A stretch of 64,000 bases of DNA from Drosophila pseudoobscura (GCF_009870125.1 NC_046679.1:10354001-10418000); one strand, 5' to 3'. Counted from the first letter of the stretch, positions 38,884-51,895 are shown. Made by a program: numbers and translations. The notes: generated by a model from the sequence alone, not told the origin.

Positions 38884-39458
38884 AGCCACTTCAGCAACAA
38901 CAAGAACGGTTTGTTTGTTTCTTGTTCTCCTGCTCTATGCCTCACACGCTGTCCGTAGTTCAAGAGCGGCTCAAAAACAAATGTTCCAAAAGTGGTAGTT
39001 GGCTGTGCTCTCCCTGGAACTAACAAGGAAAGAGAGAGAGAGAGGCAGAGAGCGGAAGCTACCATAAGTATTCTGAAATCACTTTCATAAAAAAACCACT
39101 TGGAACTAACATTAGCAGTAAAAATGTAACAACCTATTAATTATTATATTAATATTCTTTGATTTTATATCAAATTATATATTTTTAACAAGAAAAAAAA
39201 TCACTTGTATAGAATACCGCTAACCTCCGCGAATACGTCCAAACCAACTGAGCGCGATCTTCCAACTGAAACTGTGGCTGATGGCCCGAACCGATCGGAG
39301 GTAGCCCAAAGCCTGTCATTCCAATTGGCAGGCTGGAAAGAGAGCCACTCCGTTCTCACTGGAAGTACACACTCTCCGACTGAATCGCTTCCAACAGCTA
39401 GCAGCCAGAGCCAGAGACCAAGCGGGCTAAGATGGCGTCCGGAGGCCAAGTTCAGTTC
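38884..39458. other. Shared promoter region of the ABCG pair
   Basis: The 575 bp between the ABCG5-like start codon and the inferred ABCG8-like transcription start. It includes a GAGA-rich tract and an AT-rich patch near 39,110-39,200. The start site of the minus-strand gene should lie here but I could not place it. Confidence 0.6.
39027..39050. promoter_or_regulatory. GAGA tract between divergent ABCG genes
   Basis: GAGAGAGAGAGAG run with flanking GGAAAG and GCAGAGAG, matching sites bound by GAGA factor, which opens chromatin at fly promoters. Confidence 0.5.
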
Positions 39459-39490
39459 AGTTCGATTCCAACCGAGCAGCGAGAGAGTTG
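39457..39490 (+). promoter_or_regulatory. Inr plus DPE core promoter of the ABCG8-like gene
   Basis: TCAGTT with its A at 39459 fits the initiator consensus TCAKTY. AGTTG at 39486-39490 occupies exactly +28 to +32 and fits the downstream promoter element RGWYV. No TATA box is present at -30, as expected for a DPE promoter. The exact spacing is the main evidence. Confidence 0.5.
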
Positions 39491-39972
39491 CCTCTGCAGA
39501 GTCGCGGTTCGGTGCGATCCGATCACATTTGCTGCCTGCGCACGGCGCTTGAAAACTAAATTCAGAATTCCAAGCAGAGAAAAAAAATTATCAAAAAAAA
39601 AGTGGTGTTTCGCGGATGGAAATCTAATTGAAATGTTGTTGGCGTAACCAGAAAACAAAATCAAATGAAATACAATAAGTGCAAAATTCCAAATGGCTAT
39701 GTGGAAGTGCATGCAAATGTTGGCTTATGACAAATAAAATTGCCAATACAACAAAAATAAGTATAAAAAAAAAAACAACAAGTGGTTCCATCAGAAACGC
39801 CAAATAAGATACAAGTGACGCGAGAGTGCGTGTGTGATTGTGCGATTGTGTGAGTGTGAGTGTGGTGTGTGTGCCTGTATCTATGTGGAACATGCAGACA
39901 CTGAGGTAACTGCTGCCAACAGAACTGCCAACATTGTAACCAGAAAGGAGCTGAGCCCCCCTCAAGAGAAAT
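39459..39972 (+). other. Non-coding first exon of the ABCG8-like gene
   Basis: Runs from the Inr/DPE start to a strong donor (AAAT then GTAAGT at 39973). The coding exon of the ABCG8-like gene begins after an acceptor (TTCTACTTGCAG) ending at 48341, so the intron would be about 8.4 kb. Inferred from signals only. Confidence 0.45.
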
Positions 39973-40474
39973 GTAAGTGTTGCAGATGCAAACGAAGCGA
40001 ACAGCAAGGGACAATACGTAGTAAATCTACAAATGTATCTCTGGGTGGACAACTAATTGGAGTTTGTACAACTGGTATTTACTGTTAATTGTATTAAACA
40101 ACGCCAAGACCAACACTTGCCACCTCTCAAAGATACACACATTCTCTGCAAAACCCGCTCAGAGACAAAGATACCTCTTCTAAGGTTCGAGGCGAGTACG
40201 AGTATCCACCACCACTGTTCCAGGCCCCAGCCAAGGCGTTGACGGGCCAGCGCTCCACGTTGGCTGCGGCTGCTCTCTCGGTCGTCACCATCGCAGGTCA
40301 AAGATCCCACAAGCGGGTTTTGTCTAGCAAACGCTTCGGCACTGTGCTGTGCTGTTCTGCTGGCTTCTATCTTTCCACTGCTTCCACCTTATTGCTCGCT
40401 CTCTTGCCCACTCTCTTTCGCTGTGGGGCCCTCCAGAACCAGAACCCAAGTGGCGGCCCAAGCCCCCCATTTAG

Positions 40475-40508
40475 AGCCAAAGCCAAAGCCAAAGCCAAAG
40501 CCAGAGCC
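40475..40508. repeat. GCCAAA hexamer repeat
   Basis: About five tandem copies of a GCCAAA/AAAGCC unit inside the ABCG8-like gene's first intron. Confidence 0.9.
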
Positions 40509-40670
40509 ATGGCCAAGTGCCCAACTGTTGTGTGCGAGCTTGTGTGTCTTGTCTGTTTGGTTTGGTTCTGTTCTTTTTCTTTTTTCTGTTCGGTTCTGCG
40601 AGTGTGTATCTTTCAGATACAAGTTTCAGTTTGTTTGTTTGTTTGGCCGGCTGCCTTTGCTTAGCCAGTG

Positions 40671-40728
40671 CTCGGTGCTCGGTGCTCGATGCTCGATGCG
40701 CGATGCTCAATGCTCGGTGGCTCAGTGC
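40671..40728. repeat. Degenerate octamer tandem repeat
   Basis: About seven copies of GCTCGGTG / GCTCGATG variants in a row. Confidence 0.85.
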
Positions 40729-42680
40729 TCTCCGGGGATCATTTTTTGTTTGCTCCCGGCACCGTCTTGGCATTTCCTCTTTGCTATACCTGAAAACGGC
40801 CATAAACGCCACTGCCATTATTTGTTTGGCACCACCTGAAGATAGTTTTATATGAAGCTATAAAAATATGTAAGGTATATAAGCGTAACTGCTATATATA
40901 CAGCTTCTACCGCGGCACATACATACATACATATGTATACAGAATCAGCGAGCGGCTGTCCTAAGCAACTTTCACATTCATTTTGCAATTTTCGATGCAG
41001 CTGCCAATCTTTGCCTCACAATCACTTTCAAAATTTTCGCCGTGAAACTTGATTTCTCGGCCCATTCGGATGAGCCGCGCTGATCCCCAATCAGCAGCCC
41101 CCAGAACTCTTTTTTTTTAACACCATTCTCAGGGCCAGGCCGTAAATCATTGTCGCCGTGGGCTCTGCGGCCCTTCCCAATGCAGATTCTTGGCATCCAC
41201 TAGGCTTACATTTCGGAAATTACTCGCACCTAATTACCCCGTCATGTCTTGGACGTGGACGGAGCGTACCGTACCGTTAGATTGCTGAGCCATGGCCAAG
41301 TCCATTGAAAAAGGTTTCTTTTGGGGGCCGATGGCCCTCTCCGAAAACTGATTTCTTGTTCTTGTGCGCCGCTGGGCCACTGGGCTGCTGGGCCGCTGAC
41401 TTGTTGTTTTGTTTTTCTTGATTTTTCCCTATTGTGGCTGTGGTTCTGGCGTAAATTAGTTAACAGTATTATTATAGCTGTTAACGGAGCCCTGATGATG
41501 ATTTGTGGCTGCTGTTTACGTCCCCCTCCACAAAAAAATTAGAAAAAAAAGATACCAAACCAACACAACAAACCCAAAGAACAAAGCCAAAAAAGTGCTT
41601 AGAAGCGACAATACTGACAATAACCTGGTATCTTGGAGCGATCGTAATTCAATTTCGAACAATTTCAGCTCCAATTCCAATGAAAATCGAAAGACTTAAG
41701 ACAGCAACTCGGAGGTCTAGACAAAGAGTCCAAGAGCCAAGGCGCGGCCGCCAAGACAACGGCAGACAACGGCGGCGGCTTAAACTCGAATTGATTGTCA
41801 GTTATGGCTTTGTGGGGAGTTTGGCAGCTACTCGCAGTCTCAGTCTCGGTCTCAGTCCCAGTCCCAGCGGGATCTGGGGAGGACTGGGGCCTGGTGGGGC
41901 TATCTTTGGCTGGTCTTTGTCTTTGTCTTGGGGTCTAGGCAAGTTTTTGGTTCAATAAAGGTGTGGCTGCATCTTGCTGGCCAAAACTTGTTCTTGTTCT
42001 GGGTACCCCGATTTTCAGTTCCCAGCTCCCAGTCGTAGTCGCAGTTGCTGTCCCTCAATTGAACCTTAGTTTGTGATGTGATGGGATGTGTGGATGCTAG
42101 CTGGTTTATTCCGAGACGAATGAATCATTGCATTTAATGATCAACGGCTCTGACTAGCTCTCACTCGGATGAAGTCAGCGGCAGTCCAATGGCATGGATG
42201 AAGACCTGCTTGCTGGCCAAAGGGAAAACTTAACGAGTATGAAATTTAAATTCGAAATTCCCCAGCTGCACATAAAAGCTGCGACCATGAAAATCGTATG
42301 CATTGATAGATACGCCGCACAGGGCCAGATAGCAAGTTAATTTACTTTTTATTATAATTAAATTAACACACGAGACGCGGCAGAAGCAGAAGCAGAACAG
42401 CTGCATAATTAGGCGAAGAAAGTACATCTTTGCCTCGTGACTTTTGCGGCCATAAAAAGAAAAGAGAACTTCATTTCACTTGGCAGTTCACACAGACAGG
42501 GCCACAACACTGACATAGAATCATGGATAGACCCCGTTTGAAGGATGGATTCAAAGATGTGAAGCGAGGCTCGAACGTGAGCCGAATAATTCGGACTTCG
42601 AATCCATGTCACTCAACAGAAAGAGACCCAGAGACCAGGTCGTGGGCTCTGTCTTCGTCTACATCTCAGGGGACATACAT

Positions 42681-42682
<2 letters not shown>

Positions 42683-42711
<29 letters not shown>
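42683..42711. repeat. GT microsatellite
   Basis: About fourteen tandem GT dinucleotides. Confidence 0.97.
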
Positions 42712-42714
<3 letters not shown>

Positions 42715-45700
42715 GGGGAATTTGGCCAAATACTCGTTCCCTCGTACATTTGTTTGTCGCATTTTTATGCATGCAATGGCAACGCAGGGAACGGGACAGG
42801 GACTGCTGCTGTCTTTCCTTCCATTTTGTTTGTCATGGAATTTATGTCAATTAGCCAGAGCGTGTGTGGGCAAAAGGGGAGTGCCGCTGGCATGCAAATT
42901 TTACCCACAATTGTTGGCCACTTTCACAAGTCGTCTGTTGTGTTGCAACACAGGAAAGTGTTTCCCCTTTGTCTTGGGCTGCTGCTGTTGCTCGGCGTTA
43001 ATTGCCTGTAAAGATGCTCAAAACTGAGGCAGAGTTTTGTATACCATTTTTGGCAATTAATAAAACTGACCTTGCTTCAATTTTCTAACCGCACAAGCGA
43101 AAATGGAAAACCGAAAACCGAAAAACTGAAAAGCCAGAGCTGAAAGCCGAGCCGAGCCGAGCCGCATGATGAAAATCAACACCGCAATGAGACCCACCGC
43201 AGTGGCTCAGTCGTGGGGGCTATGCAGCCATGACGAATATTCGTTGACGGCGGCTGACATTAGCGTTTTTTTTTTCGCTCTTTTGGGGTCACAGTCAGCC
43301 ACGGAGCGACGACGTCAGCAGAGTGGCGGAATTCTTGTGCTCGCATTTCTGCCAGCTTGTTGGTTAACTCATTTCTGGTTATGGCTCCGTGCCCCGGAAC
43401 CCGGCTATTGCTCAATTTAATGACAATTTGTGTGCCAAATCCATTAGTACGCGAGCAACGATTTGGGTCAGCTCAAAGACGGTTCGGAAACGCATTACAG
43501 GAGAGCGCCTATGATTAATGACTATTTCTCAGGCACAGCAACAGATCATCAGATTCCTTCCACCTGCTATCCTGAGCGCCTGCTCGCATTTCCCCCAGAA
43601 ATATCTTTCACTCATAATCAATTTACTCGGCCCCAAAACTTTCACAAATTACGAGTATGTGTCTCCGTTCGGCTGCCATTCAAGATTCCCTCTCTTCGTG
43701 GCCGTCACTCTGACGGACTGAATGTCGTTTATCTGGCAGACACTTCATAAGCCCGAGCATGTGTATGAGTGTGATCTGTGTATCTGTATCTATCGGCAAT
43801 TTGCATACTCGTCCAGAAAGAAATACAGGCAAAGAAACGTGCTAAAAATCAAGCAAAAACCCCGAACAAAAATCTCCGAAAAACTCGAGTGTTCAATTAA
43901 CACACACACAAAACATCGCGAATGCCGCGCATCGAGAGGGCCGGAGGGGTGTTTTATCAGAAAAAATTTCGTTTCGTCGGTGGAACAAGTTCAACAAACG
44001 CTGGAATGTTGGCCACAAGCGGGCTATCATTTAGTCTGTTAATTACCCCTGGCTTTGGCATTAGTCAGAGCTCTGGTATGCACTGGGAGGCTGGGAGGTA
44101 TTCAGATCTCGTTGCCGCCCATCGGCGTATTTGTGGAAAGTCTTGAAAAAGGGTATAACAGATGCATGGCTTCAGGATAACCCGTTTGGACATAAAATAT
44201 TGAATAAATTAAATTGGAATGAGCTCTCTCTGGCTAATAATAACCATTCAGTCAGTCGGTACTCGTACTCGTACACCCAGAGCAAAACATGGGTGTGTTT
44301 TTTTTTATTATGCCATTTATCTCTGAGGTTTCTGATCAAGAATCTTAAACATTTGATGGAATGACTCAATGGGGCATTATAAATACCTCTTAGTGGGGGC
44401 TTGAGAGTATGCCTCGATTCGATGTGAATGTCGTTTCCTTTGTGCAAATGAATTGCAAATTACAAAACTGCAGTTTTGCAGCCGACCCACTTTTGAGACA
44501 CAGCCTCCGCTCCAGTCGCGAAATATTTTGCTGGCATTTATCATACGCCCCATGCGCCACAGCCACAAATTATGCCACAAGAGTTTCACTTTCTCACTAG
44601 GCAAAGCCCGTGCCTCTTTCTCTTTCTCTTTCTCTTGGACAGTCTGTCAGTGGCAATCAAAGGCCAGATTTTGATTTGGGAGCCTGTCGGCTCGTTGTCG
44701 CTGACCTACCTGTTGCAGCGAGGAACAAGTTTGGGGTCTGGGGCAGGCAGGCAGTGAAATGAAAACCTGGCCCCTTGCCCGGAGCTGGAGACATGATACC
44801 GGGTACCGGGTACCGGGTCAGGCTGGGCAAGGGAAACAGCTCATTTGTTAACCCAGTTTAATTGGCTTTTGCGTGGGAATGGAAATCTTTGCAAGATTCG
44901 GCATCTTTGAGGGCATCTGGGGCGCTGCGCAGGTCATTTGGAGGGCAGCTGTCTGCCTCTCGTTTGTAATCCAATCAAGCGGACGCAAACGCACACCACT
45001 TGCGGCCAGCCAAGTGCCACACAAACGACCAGCGACCAGCAGAGAGAGAGCAACAAATTGTTATGGCCGGGAACCACTTGGGCGCGCTCCATTAAATCAT
45101 AAAATGTGTGCGCCGGCGATCAGTGACCGAAAAACCAAGTCGACAATGTCTTCTTGGTCGTCGCGATCGTTGATGCTCGTGTCTAACTGCAGTTTTGCAT
45201 CAATGGCCATGTGCATGGCTCTGACTCTGACTCTGACTCTGGCCAAGACTAGGTCTCTGGCCAGACAGACAGAGAGACAGGCAACGGTTCTCTCGGAGTT
45301 GTCAACCGACAACCACTTCTCTCGGACAAGTACACTCGAACTCGTATCTGTGCCTTCTTCAAAATGCAGGACAGGCAACGGGAATGCAGCATGACAGCAA
45401 CGGGTCTCTGCAACATGTAACACTCTCCTCCACTGGGCTCCAGCCAGCTGGCCAGGCCAGTTGCCAATGCCAATTGACCTAATCGTTGTGGCTAAGCTGT
45501 TGCCAATAACCGTTTGGTCAATTACTTAGCGCATTGTGATTTATTCACACCAGCTTGACTCCGTTGACAGGCGAATATCCGCTGCACGGCAATGGAGTCG
45601 GGGTCCCAATGGAATCATGCAACAACAACTGACCCACATTGGCCAGGCCGCCGCATTGCCACATTGGCACATTGCTTATGGCCGAGAAATAATCAAGTCT

Positions 45701-46176
45701 ATGATATAATTCTGGCCCGGCTGCAACTGCAACTGTAACTCTCAGTTGGTTTCCTCGACTGCAGCGGAACTGCTTCTCTTGGAGGCTGGCATTTTTGGGC
45801 TGCACAGCTGCAGCTCGCTTTTCATGCTGGTGGCATGCAACCAGCAGAGCCAGTTTATAGACTACAATCAGAAACAGATAGCAACTCAACGGAAGGCCAC
45901 CCAATAGCTGGACAAAACACTAACTGAGAACTGATTTAAGCCATCGAAAATATGTCCGACAACTGCTTTTATGTATCTTAAACTGAAACGTGCTCAAGCG
46001 GCAAAGCTCACCTCCGCTGATCATCATATATTAATCACTTCGAATTAATTAATCTTCACCAACAACCACCATCAATCAGTGGCACTCCCTACCCGAACTG
46101 AAAGACCATCAGTTTTTGATAATTTGATGTCTTTAGTTTGAAACTAAAAGTCTTTTTTGATGAATTCACTTTCCTT

Positions 46177-46204
46177 TCCATCCATCCATCCATCCATCCA
46201 TCCA
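46177..46204. repeat. CATC microsatellite
   Basis: About seven tandem copies of a CATC/CCAT tetranucleotide. Confidence 0.97.
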
Positions 46205-48211
46205 ATGCTACCTGGCAATAGTGGCGTAGGCTTTTTTTTGTGGGCTTCACGCACTTGTGCGAACAATGGAGCCATAGATACGCGTACATTGAGTTACTTT
46301 GATATCTGTTTTGGAGTCGGCAGAGCATCATGATCGCATAAATCAATGCCGCCTGTCCCAGTCGTAGTCGCAGTCGTGGCCGTATCATTGCCCCCAATAC
46401 CATTCATTCATTACATGCATTACACACAAAGCGACTCTTTAGATGCCGCAGATCTGTATTTCTTTGTGCCCCCAAAGTCTGCCCACTTAAGATACACACA
46501 CTTACGTATGTATCTGTAGCAGTATCTGCAGCAGTTTTTGTATCTGTAGCTGTGTGGCATGGATGGCTTGTCTTGGGTTGTCAGTTCCAGGCTCTCGCGG
46601 GTATTAAAAACCTTTTGCTTGGCCGCTGGCGACGGCTCGCCAGCCACAACTTCCACTTTCACTCCGTTGTACTTGGCCAAGTGCAGGCAAAACGTTAAGA
46701 CCAACAAAAACCCCCAGCAAATATTGTAATTGTGGAGGAAAACGATTCAACAATAATAAACAAACAGAAACAAACAAACAAACAAAAATCAACTAAAATG
46801 CGTTGAACTGGCAATAAGCGAGTAGAAAAATCCGTTTATGCGATTATGCCACAAACGATTTTAATTAAAACGAATTTAACACGCAATTAAAAGCGTTTAT
46901 ACCCAGGCAACAATCTTTAATAAGAAATCATATCCAGCTGAAAGTTTAGCTGGGGGAAAGGTATGCTGTAATCAAGGCGCCAAACTTTTCTCCGGCACCG
47001 CCTTTCCAGCGCACAGCTTCACTTTCAGATGCCTACTAGCATCTGTGGTAATTACTACCCGGTGGAGAGTACCTGAGAGTACGACTACGAGTACGAGTAT
47101 CTCAAAAAGTGGCAAACATCGGTCTGGTCTGCGGCGGGTGCCATTCACTTTCGCCAGGCAGCGTCATCGGCATCTCCGAGCCTCGTAGAACACTTGACTA
47201 CGTAATCTGTGGGGTTGTGTGGTGTGTGTGGCTGCCACACTTCCACCCAAACGGAAATCCACACGCCTCGGTGCACTGCACCAATCCACAAACCAGACAG
47301 ACACCGCCGGAGTCTGGGGCAGGTGCACTTGGAGTGCATTAGTTTGTTTGGCCGTTGTTTGAATTGCATAATGCGCCACATTTGGGCGCCTCTGCGGCTC
47401 ATTTGCATGCCAGTTTTTCTTGTGTTTTTTCTGTTTTTTTGGCAATTAAAAACACAGCGACCGTGTCGAAATCAGCAGCAAAGCAACCGCTTTGTTCTCT
47501 CTTGCCTCTCAGGCCAAAGAAATAAGCTTCAACCACTGAAAGACGAACACCCGATTAGGTTTCATTGTCTTTACGAGGGTTCTTTACGAGCACTTGTCGA
47601 GCAAGTAACCAATCCAGTGGTGACCGTGCATTTACCAAACAGATGAAGCTAATGAGAGTGCGTTTTGAACCAACAAAAATCAAGGAAAGATACTCGGTAA
47701 AGAGGTGCATTCGTGCCGTATCCTCTGCTGTAATCTACCTCAGTAGATCATTTAATGGTACCGAATGGTAATTCAAAAATGTGGAAACCACAATCATTAC
47801 CTTTGCTTTGTGGCAACGGAAGGGAAAAGCCCACAAATGGCACTGGAAACACGACCTGTGTGGGCATCAGAGACATCCACATTCCAAATCTATCCGCTCT
47901 CTAGCTGTTATAGACGCCAAGATCCAAATAGACACATGATATACATAGTTCAAGGGTGAAACTCACTTCTGGCATAATAAATGTAGGAATATTCTTTGAA
48001 GATCTGAAGATACAATCATGCAGTATATCTGTGAGGGTCCGTGCAGCCGAGAATCGGGCACAATTCCCGCTTTATGAATTGACAATGGCTGTGACTCTGA
48101 CTCTGAATGAGACTCCAATTCCGATTCAAACAGAGAATGCTGCCTGCTGCGTGTGGGGATATGTGAGCACCGGCATTGTCATTAGGCTAATTCCCGCCAA
48201 TTATGAGTAAT

Positions 48212-48234
48212 AGCAGCAGCAGCAGCAGCAGCAG
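48212..48234. repeat. AGC microsatellite
   Basis: About eight tandem AGC triplets, 110 bp upstream of the first coding exon of the ABCG8-like gene. Confidence 0.95.
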
Positions 48235-48347
48235 AGACGGTAGCGAGTATTCTTGACCCAGTTTGACTCGGAATTAGCTTACGTTTTTGGCTCGAGCTCT
48301 TGAACTGACTCTCTGACCCGAAATATTCGTTCTACTTGCAGACCATC

Positions 48348-51300
48348 ATGGAGCTAAGCAACTTTTCGAACAGCAAGAAGATGTCACGCGAGGAGCGTCG
48401 CTACTCCGTGCCACATGGACCCAATACACCGCTGCCGCCAGCGGCATCCGAAGATCTGCATGCCTGGTCCATCTACAGGTGAGTGTGTGGGAATGGGAAG
48501 CGAAGGGAACCGAGGCCTCTGGGTGCAGTCTCCACTGCTCAATGGAGCGTTAGAGGCGGCTGCACCTGTCGGACACTTTTGACGCTTGATTTAACCGCAA
48601 CGGAAGGCGGAAGTTCAAAATGCCATAAATAGCTAATTGAACAGCCACTGCAGTGACCAAGCCCCCCAATCATGTCCAGCTGACCGCAACAGCCGCAGCA
48701 GCAGCAGCCAACTAATGCAACTCCCTTTTATTCTCCATTCTCTCAGGCAAAATCTGAACTCTGACTTCACCGATTCAGCGCTGGGATCGTCAGACAAATC
48801 ACCGCTGCCATATGGAAATTTCCAGCTACGCGATACCACAGTTCAATCAATCTTGAATCATCCGCGCTACGGTCCCAAGTAAGTGAAGAGTCACATATTG
48901 TTTAAGATTACCAATTATTATTATCAATTCCACCGTTCCATCATCTATTAGTCGGTAAATACTTTTAAAAGATGAGCTCAGGATTGGGGTATTTGATTTG
49001 CCAGAGATATGCCATGCAATTAATCCGAATCCCCCCATTGCAGGTCTCCTTTGGGCTCCAATATGTACACATATTTGAAGTTTGGACTGCCGCGCGTCTT
49101 TCCACCGAATGCCGGATCACAGCGTTCGCATCGCCCGGGTCCGGGTCCAGGACCAGGACCGGGTGGCTCCAGTGCTTTGGGAGGCGTAAGGGGCCGCGTG
49201 AATCGTGGCTTTAGGGACAGTTCGGGCGCACCGGCGGGCGCAGGATCCAGCGGCTACGACAGCAGCGACAACGAGACGACGCGGAGTCGGGTTCCACCGA
49301 ATCTACGGAAGTACCGCAGCGAGTCCGACTTCCGTGCCATTGGCGGCATGCCGCACTCGCGTCCCGAGTCGAGGGCCCATGGCGGAGGCGTCCCTGCGGC
49401 TGCACTGCGTCAGGCCAATAGCAGGGCCAGCATAGCAGTGGGCCAGCACCATCACCACCAACAGCAGCACCAGCAGATGCATCAACAGCACCAGCAGCAG
49501 CAGTACATGACGAATGGCAAGCACTACGGCCATCGCTCTCACAGCGAGGCGGATCTGCTGGGGGCCCAGGGCGGGATGGGCGTAGACGGAGGTCTGGGCC
49601 TCGGTCTAGGGTATGACTACAACGAGTCACGGATCTACGCCAGCTCACGGCATCCGCAGCAATACGTCCATAGCCGTAAGCAGTCGGGCATGGGCCTGAT
49701 CTATCCCAACATCCAGGTGCATTGCCTCGACGTGAATCCCTGCCTGCGCGGCGTCTCGATGCAGGCAAAGGCCGGCGATCTGTTTGCCATTATGGCCACA
49801 TCGCAGCGCGAGGGCAGCGCCCTGGCCGAGTGTCTGGCCGGACTGAGCGAACGCCTGGGCGGAGAGATATTGATCAACGGGCAGCAGGTGAATCGACACG
49901 GCCTGCGGGAGTTGTGCAGCTATGTGCCGGCTTTGGAGGTGTCCTCCCTCGATCCGCGCATGAGTGTCCAGTGCACGCTGAATTTCCATGCGGCGCTGCG
50001 GGGACCAATCGATCGCAGCGATATAAAGGAGCGTATGGATGTGCTCATTGAGGATCTGGGCCTGAACACGGTGCGCGCCTCGAATGTCTCCTCGCTGACG
50101 CACTCGGAGAAGCAGCGTCTGAGCGTGGCATGCCAGCTGTTGGCGCAGTCCTCGCTGCTGATTCTCGACCAGGTCACCAGCAATATGGACATCTTTGACA
50201 CGTTCTTTCTGGTGGAGTATCTGCGGCAGTGGTGTAGCGGCGGACGCATTGTTATCATGACTCTGCAGCCGCCAACATTCGAGATACTTTCCATGTGCTC
50301 TGGAGTTCTGCTGCTATCCGGCGGACGCACTGTCTTCTCGGGCAGTCGTGCCGACCTGCCACGACACATGGGCGAACTGGGCTATCCGTGTCCGCCGTTC
50401 AAGAACCCAGCCGACTACTACTGTAAGTGGGATGCCGTTTCTCTCAATCTCGTTCAGGCTTCAACCTTCTGTCATTTCAGTGGATTTGGTCACCCTGGAT
50501 GACCTGTCAGCGGCAGCAATGCTCGAGTCCTCTGCACGCATCGAATCCTTGGCCAATGCCTGGGATCAGATCAACTCGGAGCCCCCGCTGGCCGCCCCAC
50601 CCGCCTCACTGCCCAACTTCACTATGAAGGCGGGCTTCTTTGGGCAGATGAAGGCGTTGATCAAGCGCTTTGCGGGCTACAAGCAGCCGGGCTCGCTGCT
50701 CACGTGGATCAGCAAGCTGATTGCTGCCGCCGTGCTGTCGCTCTGCATCGGCTGCATCTTCTGGGACGTGCCTGCCTCGGATCCACAGCTGACCTACAAC
50801 GATCGCTTTGGCTACCACCATTGCGTCATGGTGCTGGTCTACTGGCCGCTGGTCATGCTGACCATTCGGGACACACAGGAGGATCGACGGCATGCGGAGC
50901 GAGACATTCGACTGGGCTTGTACTCCCGCAGTCTCTACATCGTTGTGCAGGTGAATATCTATAATGACTATACTGTGGAAGAAAGAGCACTAATAGAGCT
51001 TTCTCTTGGTCGAACAGAGTCTACTGGGACTGTTTCCCAGCCTGTGCATCTGGCTGGCATATCTTCTGCCGGCACACAGCATGGCCGGGCTTTACACCTA
51101 TTCGAACAGCAGCGATACAGGGATCTACTTGTACATGGGTAAGATATTTGGCTCTGCCCTAAACCTGGCATTCGCCCTGCTGAACAAACCCTTTGCTTTT
51201 GTTTTTACAGGCTACATGCTGCTCTACTTGACCCTCGTCCAGACCCTGGCCCTGTTCTGTGCGCATCTGTTCCCGTGCAAGGTCTCGGCAAGCATTGTCA

Positions 51301-51796
51301 ACGGTCTGATCAGCCTCGCACTGGCATCGGTGGGTGGCTATCTGGTGCATCCGCAGAATCTGGCCAAGTTCTGGTCCTGGCTGCAGTTGGTATCCCCGGA
51401 GCGTTGGCTGCTGCCCGTCCTGGTGCAGGACGAGTACAGTGCCGAGACGCTGGCCAATTCGGCTGGACTGCAGCTATGCCGAAACAAACAGGTGGGTCTC
51501 TCCCATTAAAAAAGATTACAATACCTAAAGGAGCTCATATTTTGGGGTGGTGTTTCTTATCACAGGTCCAGCACCAGGAGATTATTGTGCAGCAGCCCTG
51601 CCCGCCGCCCAACGGCACCCAAGTGCTAGTCGACTTTGAACTGCTGCCGCAGCAGCATGTGCTCGATCCCACGCTCACCTACGACCAGACCACCTCCGTG
51701 GCCCTGGTCCTGGGCTCTGTGCTCATTTTTTGCTTCACCTTCATCGTCTTTTTGTGCAATTGTCGAAGCGCCTGTCGCAAGCAACGCAGCCGGTAG
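48348..51796 (+). CDS. ABCG half-transporter, ABCG8-like, with a degenerate ATPase domain and long N-terminus
   Basis: Seven coding exons: 48348-48478, 48747-48878, 49044-50422, 50481-50950, 51018-51138, 51211-51491 and 51566-51796; phases close to 914 residues. The first 240 or so residues are an extension rich in Ser, Pro, Gly and His/Gln with no domain I know; they precede the nucleotide-binding domain (about 245-550) and a membrane domain with about six segments. The ATPase motifs are badly eroded: where Walker A should be there is ATSQREGSALAE, the signature reads LTHSEKQRLS, Walker B ends LILDQVTSNMD with the catalytic Glu changed to Gln, and the HQPRS switch His is lost (TLQPPTFE). The fold is kept, for example NPADYYLDLVTLDD matching NPADFYVDLTSID of ABCG8. 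It is paired head-to-head with the ABCG5-like gene. Probably the ortholog of CG31121 of D. melanogaster, from memory. Confidence 0.88.
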
Positions 51797-51889
51797 GCTG
51801 CCCCTAGACTTGCAGCTGGTCATGGATTTGGATCTGTATCTGAACACGATTGGCTTCGAACTGTACATTCAATAGCAACTAATTCTTGA

Positions 51890-51895
51890 AATAAA
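51890..51895 (+). terminator. Poly(A) signal of the ABCG8-like gene
   Basis: AATAAA 94 bp after the stop codon, facing the poly(A) signal of the converging ATIC gene about 50 bp away. Confidence 0.75.

Larger units (their letters stand above)
39973..48341. other. Large 5' intron of the ABCG8-like gene
   Basis: No gene is supported inside. It holds repeats: GCCAAA-type at 40,475-40,508, a degenerate GCTCGGTG/GCTCGATG octamer array at 40,671-40,728, CATA at 40,918-40,935, GT at 42,683-42,711, a GGTACC-containing triple repeat at 44,797-44,819, CATC at 46,177-46,204 and AGC at 48,212-48,234. Its length and non-repetitive blocks suggest enhancers. Confidence 0.5.

Noticed and set aside
49211..50369. 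Several open frames opposite or overlapping the ABCG8-like exon
   Set aside because: Shadows of a GC-rich coding exon; they lack family matches, whereas the plus frame has the ABCG fold.
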